Source: Parvularculaceae bacterium
GTDB lineage: Bacteria; Pseudomonadota; Alphaproteobacteria; Caulobacterales; Parvularculaceae
Length of the DNA stretch: 6,091 nt
Assembly: GCA_004213235.1 (NCBI GenBank)
Contig: SHAI01000152.1
Coordinates: forward strand, 1 to 6,091
Direction of reading: 5' to 3'
Below are positions 1 through 5,533 of this stretch, in pieces; within the stretch, counting starts at the first letter, position 1, and every line of letters begins with the position of its first letter. The translations under genes were made by a program, and so were the position numbers. The notes beneath the pieces are model-generated. The model was not told where the DNA came from. It ran no database searches and saw nothing but the letters and a program-made list of their open reading frames with translations.

Positions 1-779
1 TGACCGAACCCCATGATCTTACGCTTCTCTTTCAACGCGGTCAGCATCCATTCGCGAGCGCGGTCAGGATTACCAACCTCCTCCAGCATGTGCATGACCG
101 CTTCATTAGCACCGCCATGCAGCGGACCCTTCAAAGAGCCGATCGCACCGACAACCGCAGAATAAATGTCCGATGTTGATGATGCAATCGTCCGTGCCGT
201 GAATGTTGATGCATTGAAGGAATGCTCCGCGTAAAGCGTCATAGAAATATCAAAGCATTTGATAACCTCGGGTGCTGGCACTTCGCCGAAACACATATGG
301 AAAAAGTTTTCCGAAAAGCCAAGCTCACCGTCCGCGGGGATTGGATCCTTCCCGTTGCGCATCCGAAAATCCGCCGCAACAATTTCCGGGATCTTCGCGT
401 ACATACGTATCGCTTTGTCGTATAAACCCGCGGGAGAGGAATCATCCGTTGAGGAATCCGATTGCCCAAGAAAAGAAACCGCTGTGCGAAGGGTGTCCAT
501 CGGATGCGCTTCTTTATTGAAACGCGCCATGGTCTGTAGAAGATCATCGCTCAGCCCACGTTCTTTTTTCTCAAGGGCATTTAGGCTGTCCAATTGTGTT
601 TTGGTCGGCAATTCGCCATTCCAGATGAGGTAGGCAACTTCCTCAAATCGACACTTTGTTGCAAGGTCCTGAACCTTATATCCCCGGTATGTCAGGGAAT
701 TGATCTCTGGCATGACTTTTGAGATTGACGTGTCATCGGCCATGATGCCGGCGAGACCGTATTTCACTTCTTCTGCCAT
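1..779 (-). CDS. prpC: 2-methylcitrate synthase / citrate synthase family, 3' end cut by window edge
   Basis: Condenses propionyl-CoA (and in many homologues acetyl-CoA) with oxaloacetate; cytoplasmic entry step of the methylcitrate cycle. The reading frame is open from the ATG at 779 to the left edge: 259 complete codons, against about 370-390 residues for the family, so roughly a third is missing. Visible family motifs are LTYRGY near residue 29, HPMDTLRTAVS near 92, AEHSFNASTFTAR with His186, GPLHGGANEAVM with the catalytic-type His221, and MGFG just before the edge, where the second catalytic His would be codon 260 (only CA is visible). The catalytic Asp lies outside. The sequence resembles Bacillus CitZ/MmgD-type enzymes more than E. 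coli PrpC, so the 2-methylcitrate assignment rests mainly on the neighbouring prpB and prpD. An in-frame ATG at 788 is possible, but GAGG at 792-795 is only 3 bases from it; the 779 start gives MAEEVKYGLAG, the usual family N-terminus. Confidence 0.9.
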   Translation of the reverse strand, partial: MAEEVKYGLAGIMADDTSISKVMPEINSLTYRGYKVQDLATKCRFEEVAYLIWNGELPTKTQLDSLNALEKKERGLSDDLLQTMARFNKEAHPMDTLRTAVSFLGQSDSSTDDSSPAGLYDKAIRMYAKIPEIVAADFRMRNGKDPIPADGELGFSENFFHMCFGEVPAPEVIKCFDISMTLYAEHSFNASTFTARTIASSTSDIYSAVVGAIGSLKGPLHGGANEAVMHMLEEVGNPDRAREWMLTALKEKRKIMGFG

Positions 780-802
780 GAATTTCATTTCCTCTGCTTA
801 CG

Positions 803-828
803 AATGGTTAATTTAAGAAATTACCATT
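803..828. promoter_or_regulatory. AT-rich dyad just upstream of prpC
   Basis: Arms AATGGT-(T)-AATTT and AAATTACCATT surround the 3-base loop AAG, giving 11 paired positions with one bulged T at 809. It lies 24 to 49 bases before the prpC start, in what would be the mRNA leader. It could be a repressor operator or an mRNA hairpin. On the plus strand it is followed by five T (829-833), which looks like a terminator, but no plus-strand gene leads into it. Being so AT-rich it would be weak as RNA, so a protein-binding dyad is at least as likely. Function is inferred. Confidence 0.45.
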
Positions 829-861
829 TTTTTCAGATGCGCAATAAACACGAACACGCAT
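808..861 (-). other. possible 17-codon leader ORF upstream of prpC
   Basis: ATG at 861 opens a 17-codon frame (MRVRVYCASEKNGNFLN) ending at TAA 808-810. AGGTGG ends five bases before the ATG, a usable ribosome binding site. The frame runs through the 5' arm and loop of the AT-rich dyad at 803-828 and stops in its 3' arm, 28 bases before the prpC start. A ribosome on it would open that hairpin, so a leader-peptide role is conceivable. No known leader peptide is recognised, and an ORF this short can arise by chance. Confidence 0.2.
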
Positions 862-903
862 ATCTTCCACCTGGCACTCACCTACGCCTTTTGAGCTGCA
901 CGG

Positions 904-932
904 GCGATAGGCTGAACCCGGGCTGGCGTCAA
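904..932 (-). promoter_or_regulatory. candidate sigma70-type promoter for prpC
   Basis: Read on the minus strand, TTGACG (932-927, five of six matches to TTGACA) is followed after 17 bases by TATCGC (909-904, three of six matches to TATAAT). Transcription would start near 897 and leave a leader of about 118 bases. The -35 is good and the -10 poor. It is the best-spaced pair I found in the prpB-prpC gap, but it is not proof of a promoter. Confidence 0.3.
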
Positions 933-1057
933 TCCGCGAAGACCGAAAGCGTACAATTTGCCCGAATCAGCAACAGGTTTTTCACCATATTTTACAGTAA
1001 CTTACAGATTTTTCCACACTAACTGCCTGATGCAACGCACCCGAGCACCGAACCTGA

Positions 1058-1969
1058 TCAATCCATTGGTGTGTCTGTCACCTGAAAATTATAAATGCTC
1101 TCGTCGAACTTGTTGTACTGATGATAGCTCAGGAGATCATACAGGTCTCTTCGGTGTTGCATGTCGCCCAAAATGCCATTTTGGTCGCCATCAGCCAAAA
1201 TCGCATCCAAACCGCGATCGCACGCACCCATCGCCAAACGAAGCGTTGTCACCGGATAAATCACGACGTTAAAGCCCAGGTCTACCAATTCTTTTTTGTT
1301 CAGAAGGCGGCTTTTTCCGAACTCGGTCATATTGGCAAGAATCGGTACGTCCAATGCCCGGCGGACCGCTTCGAATTCACTTTCTGATTTCATCGCTTCG
1401 GGGAAAATCATGTCCGCCCCGGCGTCCACATAAGCCTTCATCCTGTCGATTGCGGAATCCAGCCCCTCAACGGCCCGCGCATCGGACCGCGCGATCAACA
1501 CAAAATTAGGGTCACGCTTGGCTTCCGCAGCCGCTTTAACCCTCTGGATCATGATTTCCGTTGAAACAATCTCTTTCCCATCGAGATGACCGCACCGCTT
1601 TGGCATCACCTGGTCTTCGATATGACACCCGGAAAGCCCCGCTTCTTCCATCATCATGACAGTCCGGGCCGCGGCCATGGGCTCGCCGAAGCCTGTGTCA
1701 ATATCGATGAACGACGGCAGATCCGTAACACGGGCAATTTGCCGGCCACGCTCTACAAACTCGGTCATTGTTGCGATGCCGATATCGGGCAAGCACAGAT
1801 CCGCCGACATCACCGCGCCGGAGATGTAGACACCATCAAAGCCCTTGCGTTCGATCATTTGCCCGCACAGCGGATTAAACGCACCGGGGAATTGCAGAAG
1901 CTTTCCCGACGCTAATCCCTTGCGGAAATCTTCGCGCTTTTGGGCGGCAGACTTTTGCGTGAATAACAT
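1058..1969 (-). CDS. prpB: 2-methylisocitrate lyase (PrpB)
   Basis: Cleaves 2-methylisocitrate to pyruvate and succinate, the last step of the methylcitrate cycle; cytoplasmic, Mg2+-dependent, isocitrate lyase/PEP mutase superfamily TIM barrel. The 303 residues are close to the family length (about 295-300). The active-site signature KRCGH is at 124-128 with Cys126 as the catalytic acid. Metal-site acidic residues are in DIDTGFGE (Asp89, Asp91) and HIEDQ (Glu118); ARSDA at 160-164 and ILANMTEFG at 210-218 are also conserved, and PDIGIATMTEF at 61-71 aligns with the PrpB rather than the isocitrate lyase pattern. The ATG at 1969 has an excellent ribosome binding site, AAGGAG at 1978-1983, eight bases away. 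It lies between prpD and prpC on the same strand, with gaps of 330 and 278 bp, so it may have its own promoter. Nothing is missing or damaged. Specificity for methylisocitrate over a related 2-hydroxyacid is inferred from motifs and context. Confidence 0.93.
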   Translation of the reverse strand: MLFTQKSAAQKREDFRKGLASGKLLQFPGAFNPLCGQMIERKGFDGVYISGAVMSADLCLPDIGIATMTEFVERGRQIARVTDLPSFIDIDTGFGEPMAAARTVMMMEEAGLSGCHIEDQVMPKRCGHLDGKEIVSTEIMIQRVKAAAEAKRDPNFVLIARSDARAVEGLDSAIDRMKAYVDAGADMIFPEAMKSESEFEAVRRALDVPILANMTEFGKSRLLNKKELVDLGFNVVIYPVTTLRLAMGACDRGLDAILADGDQNGILGDMQHRRDLYDLLSYHQYNKFDESIYNFQVTDTPMD

Positions 1970-1995
1970 GGCGGGCTCTCCTTCATTTGCCCGGA

Positions 1996-2024
1996 TCTAT
2001 GCACCAGATTGCGCCAACAGCCAA
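1996..2024 (-). promoter_or_regulatory. prpB: candidate prpB promoter with flanking dyad
   Basis: On the minus strand TTGGCT (2024-2019) and CATAGA (2001-1996) are 17 bases apart, four and three matches to the sigma70 consensus. A start near 1989 would leave a leader of about 20 bases that just contains the AAGGAG site. The half-sites ATTGCG (2008-2013) and CGCAAT (2029-2034) form an exact 6-bp inverted repeat whose centres are 21 bp apart, two helical turns, bracketing the -35. This is the arrangement expected of an operator, but the hexamers are weak and the dyad is short. Confidence 0.3.
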
Positions 2025-2101
2025 ATGACGCAATTAGCTACCCGTGAACTGCACTTGAGTGGCGAAATATTCCACCCAGGAAGAGAATGCGCGATGATTG
2101 G

Positions 2102-2170
2102 CTATGTATCGGAAAAATAACTTCTTGAGATGCCATGCACGGCCGATGCTTCTTCGGCGATCGCGATCAC
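2102..2170 (-). other. possible 22-codon ORF with perfect Shine-Dalgarno
   Basis: GTG at 2170 opens a frame of 22 codons, closed by TAG at 2102-2104, giving (V/M)IAIAEEASAVHGISRSYFS then DT. Five bases before the GTG lies GGAGGTGA (2183-2176), an eight-base exact complement of the anti-Shine-Dalgarno core. That is the best ribosome binding site in the window, yet no long ORF follows it. It could be a leader peptide for prpB, a small protein, or the relic start of a lost gene. The peptide is not recognised and has no signal sequence or membrane helix. Confidence 0.25.
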
Positions 2171-2184
2171 GCTTGTCACCTCCC

Positions 2185-2212
2185 TGCCATTACCGCTTCA
2201 TGCCATTACCGC
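2185..2212. repeat. 12-bp direct repeat, 16-bp period
   Basis: TGCCATTACCGC occurs exactly at 2185-2196 and 2201-2212, separated by TTCA. On the minus strand the two copies (GCGGTAATGGCA) sit immediately before the strong Shine-Dalgarno at 2176-2183. Two exact copies at a fixed short distance may be paired binding sites or a small tandem duplication. No third copy was found nearby. Confidence 0.55.
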
Positions 2213-2233
2213 CTAGCGCGCCATCGCCGCGCC

Positions 2234-2259
2234 ATGGCTGGCTTTAACCAGCCAGCCAT
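2234..2259 (-). terminator. hairpin downstream of prpD, no T-tract
   Basis: ATGGCTGGC (2234-2242) and GCCAGCCAT (2251-2259) form an exact 9-bp stem with an 8-base loop, 41 bases past the prpD stop codon. Position and stability fit a 3'-end structure that protects the prpD transcript or helps to end it. Neither strand has a run of T after the stem, so it is not a canonical intrinsic terminator. It may instead be a 3' stabiliser or an operator dyad. Confidence 0.4.
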
Positions 2260-2299
2260 AGATCAGACAATCAAGTTTCCTCATTCACCCCAAGGGAGA

Positions 2300-3832
2300 T
2301 CAAAAGATCCCCTTCGCGGGATTCTCTTCAAGATAACCGGCAGGCGCAACAGGGTTAAGGTTGCAAACCTGTTCCGCGGTCAGATTCGGCAGATCCTGAA
2401 CCAAATCCAGGAACCGCGCAGACTCACCAGGCTCAAGAATTTCTTCCGTTAGCGTCTTAAACTTGTTGATATATTCAGGACGCGTGAAAGGACGTGCTCC
2501 AAATGGGTGGGCATTGGCGATGCCCAATTCGTCTTCAATAACTGAACCATCTTCCATGGTGATAACAACACGCGCGCCGAAGGCTTTCTCATTCGGATCA
2601 GCGGAATGATAGCGGCGCGTCCATTCCGGGTCCTCAATCGTTGAGACTTTGTGCCATAGGCGAACCGTGTCCGGCCGCTGAGCCCGTTCCGGCGCATATG
2701 ATTTCACATGGTGCCACTCCCCATCCTGCAGGGCGACGGCAAATATGTACATGATCGAATGATCCAGGGTTTCCCGCGATGCATTCGGGTCCATTTTCTG
2801 CGGATCGCCCGCGCCGGTGCCAATGACATAATGGGTATGGTGCGACGTATGCAGAACGATTGACTTTACCTTGTCAAAATCGCCTATTTTCTGACCCATC
2901 CGGAATGCTAGGTCGATCAATGCCTGGGATTGGTATTCGGCTGAATGCTCTTTTGTATATGTCTCCAGAATTGCCCGCTTTGATTCGCCCGCGCCCGGCA
3001 ACGGTACGTGATAGGTCGGCGCAAAGGGATCTTCGCCCCGATCGCGGGCCGTGCGTCCATTCAGGATGAAAGAAATCACTGAATCTTCGCCTTCATAGAT
3101 CGGGCTTGGTGCCCCTTCCCCGCGCATGCAGCGGTCCACAGCTTCAATGGCAAGCTTGCCCGCATAAGCCGGCGCAAATGCCTTCCATGTCGAGATTTCC
3201 CCCTTGCGCGATTGGCGGGTCGTGACGGTCGTATGCAAACCTTGCTGGACGGACTGGAAAATAATCTCAGTGGGCAGACCGAGAAGTGCCCCGACCCCGG
3301 CCGATGCTGATGGGCCAATATGGGCAATATGGTCAATTTTGTGCTCGTGAAGACAAATCGCCTTGACCAGATTTACCTGGATTTCATAGCCCGTTGCGAT
3401 CCCGCGGAGCAGATCTGCACCGCTCTTGCCACATTGCTGCGCCACCGCCAGGATCGGTGGAATGTTGTCGCCGGGGTGGGAATAATCCGCGGCAAGGAAT
3501 GTGTCATGAAAATCCAGCTCGCGCACGGCAGTTCCGTTGGCCCACGCCGCCCATTCGGCGCAGACCCGATGATCCGACGGCAAGCCAAAAAGCGTGGCAC
3601 CTCCATTTCGCAAATGCGCATTGGCCATCGCCCGCGCCGATTTTATCGGCCCCCGGTTAAGCGATGCGATCCCGACGGACGCATTATCTATGATCCGGTT
3701 GATTATCATGTCGACCACGTCGTCATCCACCGCGACCGGGTCAGCCGCCACAGCAGCTATCTTCCACGCGAGCTGGTTCTCTCGTGGCAATTCGTCTTTC
3801 GAGCGGTGAGCGCGTACGTCATGGGTGATCAT
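2300..3832 (-). CDS. prpD: MmgE/PrpD family protein, probable 2-methylcitrate dehydratase
   Basis: PrpD dehydrates 2-methylcitrate towards 2-methyl-cis-aconitate, between the PrpC and PrpB steps; cytoplasmic and cofactor-independent. The 510 residues are slightly longer than E. coli PrpD (483). The helical MmgE/PrpD N-terminal domain fills roughly residues 20-270, with conserved RELDFHDTFLAADYSHPGDN at 104-123 and a basic RQSRKGEISTWK stretch at 206-217. The C-terminal part (about 275-480) carries EHSAEYQSQ at 295-303, ASRETLDHS at 351-359 and HPFGARPF at 442-449, all typical of this branch. The ATG at 3832 is preceded by AAGGA at 3842-3846, nine bases away, and gives a normal family N-terminus. 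The gene is intact. MmgE/PrpD proteins also include enzymes acting on other substrates (for example cis-aconitate or iminodisuccinate), so the methylcitrate role relies on adjacent prpB and prpC. No acnD or prpF is visible; the hydration step would need an aconitase encoded elsewhere. Confidence 0.9.
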   Translation of the reverse strand: MITHDVRAHRSKDELPRENQLAWKIAAVAADPVAVDDDVVDMIINRIIDNASVGIASLNRGPIKSARAMANAHLRNGGATLFGLPSDHRVCAEWAAWANGTAVRELDFHDTFLAADYSHPGDNIPPILAVAQQCGKSGADLLRGIATGYEIQVNLVKAICLHEHKIDHIAHIGPSASAGVGALLGLPTEIIFQSVQQGLHTTVTTRQSRKGEISTWKAFAPAYAGKLAIEAVDRCMRGEGAPSPIYEGEDSVISFILNGRTARDRGEDPFAPTYHVPLPGAGESKRAILETYTKEHSAEYQSQALIDLAFRMGQKIGDFDKVKSIVLHTSHHTHYVIGTGAGDPQKMDPNASRETLDHSIMYIFAVALQDGEWHHVKSYAPERAQRPDTVRLWHKVSTIEDPEWTRRYHSADPNEKAFGARVVITMEDGSVIEDELGIANAHPFGARPFTRPEYINKFKTLTEEILEPGESARFLDLVQDLPNLTAEQVCNLNPVAPAGYLEENPAKGIF

Positions 3833-3919
3833 TTAAAGGCGTCCTTGAATAAGATTTCAGCCAAGCGGCGCGGTTATGTCCGAATTGGCACCAGCGATAG
3901 GGATGAATCAGTCGCGCGC

Positions 3920-3974
3920 TTTCTGCCTCACGCGCGATGTTCTGTCAAAACAGGCGATGGTACAAAACATCGCG
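3920..3974 (-). promoter_or_regulatory. prpD: candidate prpD promoter embedded in an inverted repeat
   Basis: On the minus strand an exact TTGACA (3948-3943) is followed after 17 bases by CAGAAA (3925-3920, three of six -10 matches). Transcription would begin near 3913, leaving a leader of about 80 bases before prpD. The exact 9-bp arms CGCGATGTT (3933-3941) and AACATCGCG (3966-3974) flank the -35, and a smaller dyad CTGT-caaa-ACAG (3942-3953) overlaps it. A protein on these arms would cover the -35 and spacer, the usual geometry of repression. The regulator is unknown. Confidence 0.4.
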
Positions 3975-3984
3975 GTCGACGCTT

Positions 3985-4012
3985 TCAGGGCCAGTGAATC
4001 AGGGCCGGTGAA
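3985..4012. repeat. tandem 14-bp direct repeat upstream of prpD
   Basis: TCAGGGCCAGTGAA (3985-3998) is followed with no spacer by TCAGGGCCGGTGAA (3999-4012), differing at one base. It starts 11 bp beyond the inverted repeat that overlaps the candidate prpD promoter, so it would lie upstream of the -35 where activators bind. It may equally be a recent slippage duplication. Confidence 0.6.
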
Positions 4013-4189
4013 ATAACCGCGAATGGGTTTTGCATTTCAGATCATGTAACTTTTCAGGAAACCGCCATCAGGTTCCCCCACCCCGGAGCGTTCTTTGCCG
4101 AAACCCCTCCTTTCCAGAAACCGCTTCTTTATAAGACCCAGCTTTCCAGGCCCGAAGCTTTTTCGCAGGCCGCAGGGCATCGGCGCTTT

Positions 4190-4939
4190 TTAGAAAAACA
4201 ACAGTTTTACCGCCATTGCCGCCAACACGACAAAGAGCGTCTTTTTGATAAAGGGCGCGCCTTTGGCAACGGCTGTATTCGCGCCAATCCAGCCACCGAT
4301 TGCATTCCCAATGGCCAGAGCCCCGCCCAGCTCCCAGGCGATGCCAACCTTATTGGCAAAAACGAGCAATGAAACGAACGAAAATATCAGGGCAATGAAT
4401 ACTTTGTGCATATTGACGCGGACAAGGTCGAGCCCCATGACACGGTATAATATTGGCATCATGATGAAGCCAACGGCGATCTGAATGAATCCACCCCAAA
4501 ACCCGGCCCCCAGGAAAAGCACGTGCCCCAAAACCAGGTTTTTCGGCTTTCCCGGACGCTGGTCCGTCGCTTGCCCACGGTCCGTTGCCATAATGATCAT
4601 CACCCCAAGGATAATGACGGCGATCGTGCGATCAAACCAAACACCAGAAAGCTCCGCCCCGATTTGGGCTCCAAAGAACGCGCCAATACTGGCGACCACG
4701 GCAAGGCTGGCGCTCAGTCGAAAGTCAGAAAAACCGTTTCGGAAAAAACCGGTTACCGCGGTGATATTTTGAGCAATTATGGCGACACGGTTGGTGCCGT
4801 TTGCCACAGGCCCCGGCACCCCCATAAACAGCATGAAAGGTACCGTGAGCAGCGATCCGCCGCCGGCCAGAACATTTACCCAGCCAGCCGCAACACCGGC
4901 GAGGCAAAGCACGAGAAGCTGCCATAGCTCAAAAGACAT
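4190..4939 (-). CDS. TSUP (TauE/SafE) family permease
   Basis: A polytopic inner-membrane protein of the TSUP family, whose members move sulfite, sulfonates or other organic anions; the substrate here cannot be told. The 249 residues form about eight hydrophobic segments (roughly 6-38, 50-66, 75-97, 104-118, 135-165, 178-196, 200-221, 232-248). The family's internal duplication is visible: VNVLAGGGSLLTVPF at 21-35 with VANGTNRVAI at 45-54 in the first half, and GFWGGFIQIAVGF at 146-158 in the second half, joined by a charged cytoplasmic-type loop around 119-134. A stop codon (TAG) lies directly before the ATG at 4939, so the start cannot be further upstream, yet no Shine-Dalgarno is visible; reinitiation from the upstream gene or weak translation is possible. 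It follows the DUF3429 gene by 59 bp and probably shares its transcript. Confidence 0.88.
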   Translation of the reverse strand: MSFELWQLLVLCLAGVAAGWVNVLAGGGSLLTVPFMLFMGVPGPVANGTNRVAIIAQNITAVTGFFRNGFSDFRLSASLAVVASIGAFFGAQIGAELSGVWFDRTIAVIILGVMIIMATDRGQATDQRPGKPKNLVLGHVLFLGAGFWGGFIQIAVGFIMMPILYRVMGLDLVRVNMHKVFIALIFSFVSLLVFANKVGIAWELGGALAIGNAIGGWIGANTAVAKGAPFIKKTLFVVLAAMAVKLLFF

Positions 4940-4958
4940 CTACAAGGCCCAGTTTGAA

Positions 4959-4970
4959 GTGCATATGCAC
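4959..4970. promoter_or_regulatory. 12-bp perfect palindrome in the DUF3429-TSUP gap
   Basis: GTGCATATGCAC reads the same on both strands and lies in the middle of the 59-bp gap, 19 bases before the TSUP start. It could be an operator or a small RNA stem near the TSUP translation start. As an uninterrupted palindrome without a loop, a protein-binding site is the more natural reading. No partner protein is identified. Confidence 0.35.
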
Positions 4971-4998
4971 ATGCTCTATGCGCGTCAGACCTTCTGGT

Positions 4999-5502
4999 TT
5001 ACGCACCGAATGAAACAAGCGCGACAAGAAATGACACTTCGATCAAGGCCGTAAGGGGCAGGCGCACACCAAGATACCAGGCCGGCGCACCCGACCCACG
5101 ACGGGTCGCAATTAGATCGTCCACCAAAACCACGCCGACAATTGTCATAATCGCCGGGAATTGCACAATCGGGTTTTGCAAGGCGAATAACGGCAACGCC
5201 GCGACAAGCGGCAATACAGCACCGATCAGACTACGGAAGCTTGGCCCGTTCCCGGCCATAACCGCCACCCCCCAGCGCACGCCGCCGAAGAACACGATCA
5301 ACGCCGCCCCATATATGCCCATAAAGGTCAGTAGCAGTGCGCTGTCACTCGTTTTTGACGCGACGAGCACCGCCGCGATCACAAGAGGGGCCGCCGCCAA
5401 ATAGGCTAATGATACTGCCGCGGCAGATGCGTTCCCTTCTTTTGAACTTTCCGGCACGGCCGTGTGAACGCTGTTTGCAGAAGCAGGATTATTTTCTGTC
5501 AT
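4999..5502 (-). CDS. DUF3429 domain membrane protein
   Basis: A small integral membrane protein of the DUF3429 family, related to eukaryotic TMEM69; its function is not established. From the ATG at 5502 it has 167 residues: a polar N-terminal tail (1-26) and five hydrophobic segments at about 28-49, 54-74, 89-108, 112-130 and 146-166. Family hallmarks are FFGGVRWG at 71-78 and PAWYLGVRLPLT at 140-151. A GTG at 5517 is in frame, but its following codons are themselves the Shine-Dalgarno of the ATG, so the shorter form is preferred. The gene starts 44 bp after the regulator's stop codon and precedes the TSUP permease, suggesting co-expression of two membrane proteins under a GbsR-type regulator. 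Confidence 0.86.
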   Translation of the reverse strand: MTENNPASANSVHTAVPESSKEGNASAAAVSLAYLAAAPLVIAAVLVASKTSDSALLLTFMGIYGAALIVFFGGVRWGVAVMAGNGPSFRSLIGAVLPLVAALPLFALQNPIVQFPAIMTIVGVVLVDDLIATRRGSGAPAWYLGVRLPLTALIEVSFLVALVSFGA

Positions 5503-5508
5503 AAGGCT

Positions 5509-5514
5509 TCTCCT
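5509..5514 (-). promoter_or_regulatory. ribosome binding site that sets the DUF3429 start
   Basis: AGGAGA (5514-5509 on the minus strand) is six bases from the ATG at 5502. It overlaps codons that would follow an alternative GTG at 5517, which has no such site of its own, so the ATG is the likely start. Confidence 0.75.
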
Positions 5515-5533
5515 CACCGAATTTTCCTATTTT

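Larger units (their letters stand above)
1970..2299. other. 330-bp gap between prpD and prpB
   Basis: No conventional gene fits here on either strand. On the minus strand, from the prpD stop towards prpB, it holds in order a GC-rich hairpin (2234-2259), a 12-bp direct repeat (2185-2196 and 2201-2212), a strong Shine-Dalgarno followed by a 22-codon frame (2102-2170), a 10-bp palindrome GATCGCGATC at 2159-2168, an AT-richer stretch, and a promoter-like pair (1996-2024) directly before the prpB ribosome binding site. The layout suggests that prpB has its own control region. Confidence 0.6.
3833..4189. other. 357-bp gap between the TSUP gene and prpD
   Basis: No credible gene on either strand. 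It contains a 9-bp inverted repeat around a consensus -35 (3933-3974), a tandem 14-bp repeat (3985-4012), a minus-strand TATAAA at 4133-4128 without a matching -35, and a G-rich minus-strand stretch at about 4073-4112 with three runs of four or five G. An AAGGAGG-like string on the minus strand near 4106-4113 has no start codon at a usable distance. No clear intrinsic terminator follows the TSUP stop codon. This is probably the main control region of the prp genes. Confidence 0.6.

Noticed and set aside
239..633. Several 80-124 codon frames over the prpC region on both strands
   Set aside because: They overlap the continuous conserved citrate synthase frame, and their translations show no family pattern.
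803..833. Plus-strand intrinsic terminator (dyad plus five T)
   Set aside because: No plus-strand gene precedes it and the stem is almost all A/T, so it was listed as a dyad rather than a terminator.
992..1007. TTACAG repeated at a 10-bp spacing
   Set aside because: Only two short copies in AT-rich sequence; too little to call a regulatory site.
1010..1018. DnaA-box-like 9-mer TTTTCCACA
   Set aside because: A single copy with no cluster, no AT-rich unwinding region pattern and no replication genes nearby; chance is sufficient.
804..1272. Plus-strand frames of 72 and 104 codons over the prpB-prpC gap
   Set aside because: No ribosome binding site; one runs deep into prpB on the opposite strand and neither has family-like sequence.
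3320..3997. A 225-codon plus-strand open frame opposite prpD and extending past its start
   Set aside because: No ribosome binding site, Arg-rich composition typical of antisense frames, and fully explained in most of its length by the conserved prpD reading on the other strand.
4073..4112. Possible G-quadruplex on the minus strand
   Set aside because: Only three runs of four or more G, with a long interval between two of them; a stable four-run structure is not supported.
3982..4150. Four CTTT(Y)CAG-like strings in the gap before prpD
   Set aside because: Short, degenerate and irregularly spaced (68, 60 and 32 bp); not distinguishable from chance.
4160..4182. Possible terminator hairpin after the TSUP gene (GGCC..CGAA / TTCG..GGCC)
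   Set aside because: The stem is interrupted by a 2-base bulge, is short, and no T-run follows on the minus strand.
4485..4927. Plus-strand frames of 95 and 134 codons opposite the TSUP gene
   Set aside because: Antisense shadows of a clear eight-segment membrane protein; no start signals or recognisable protein features.
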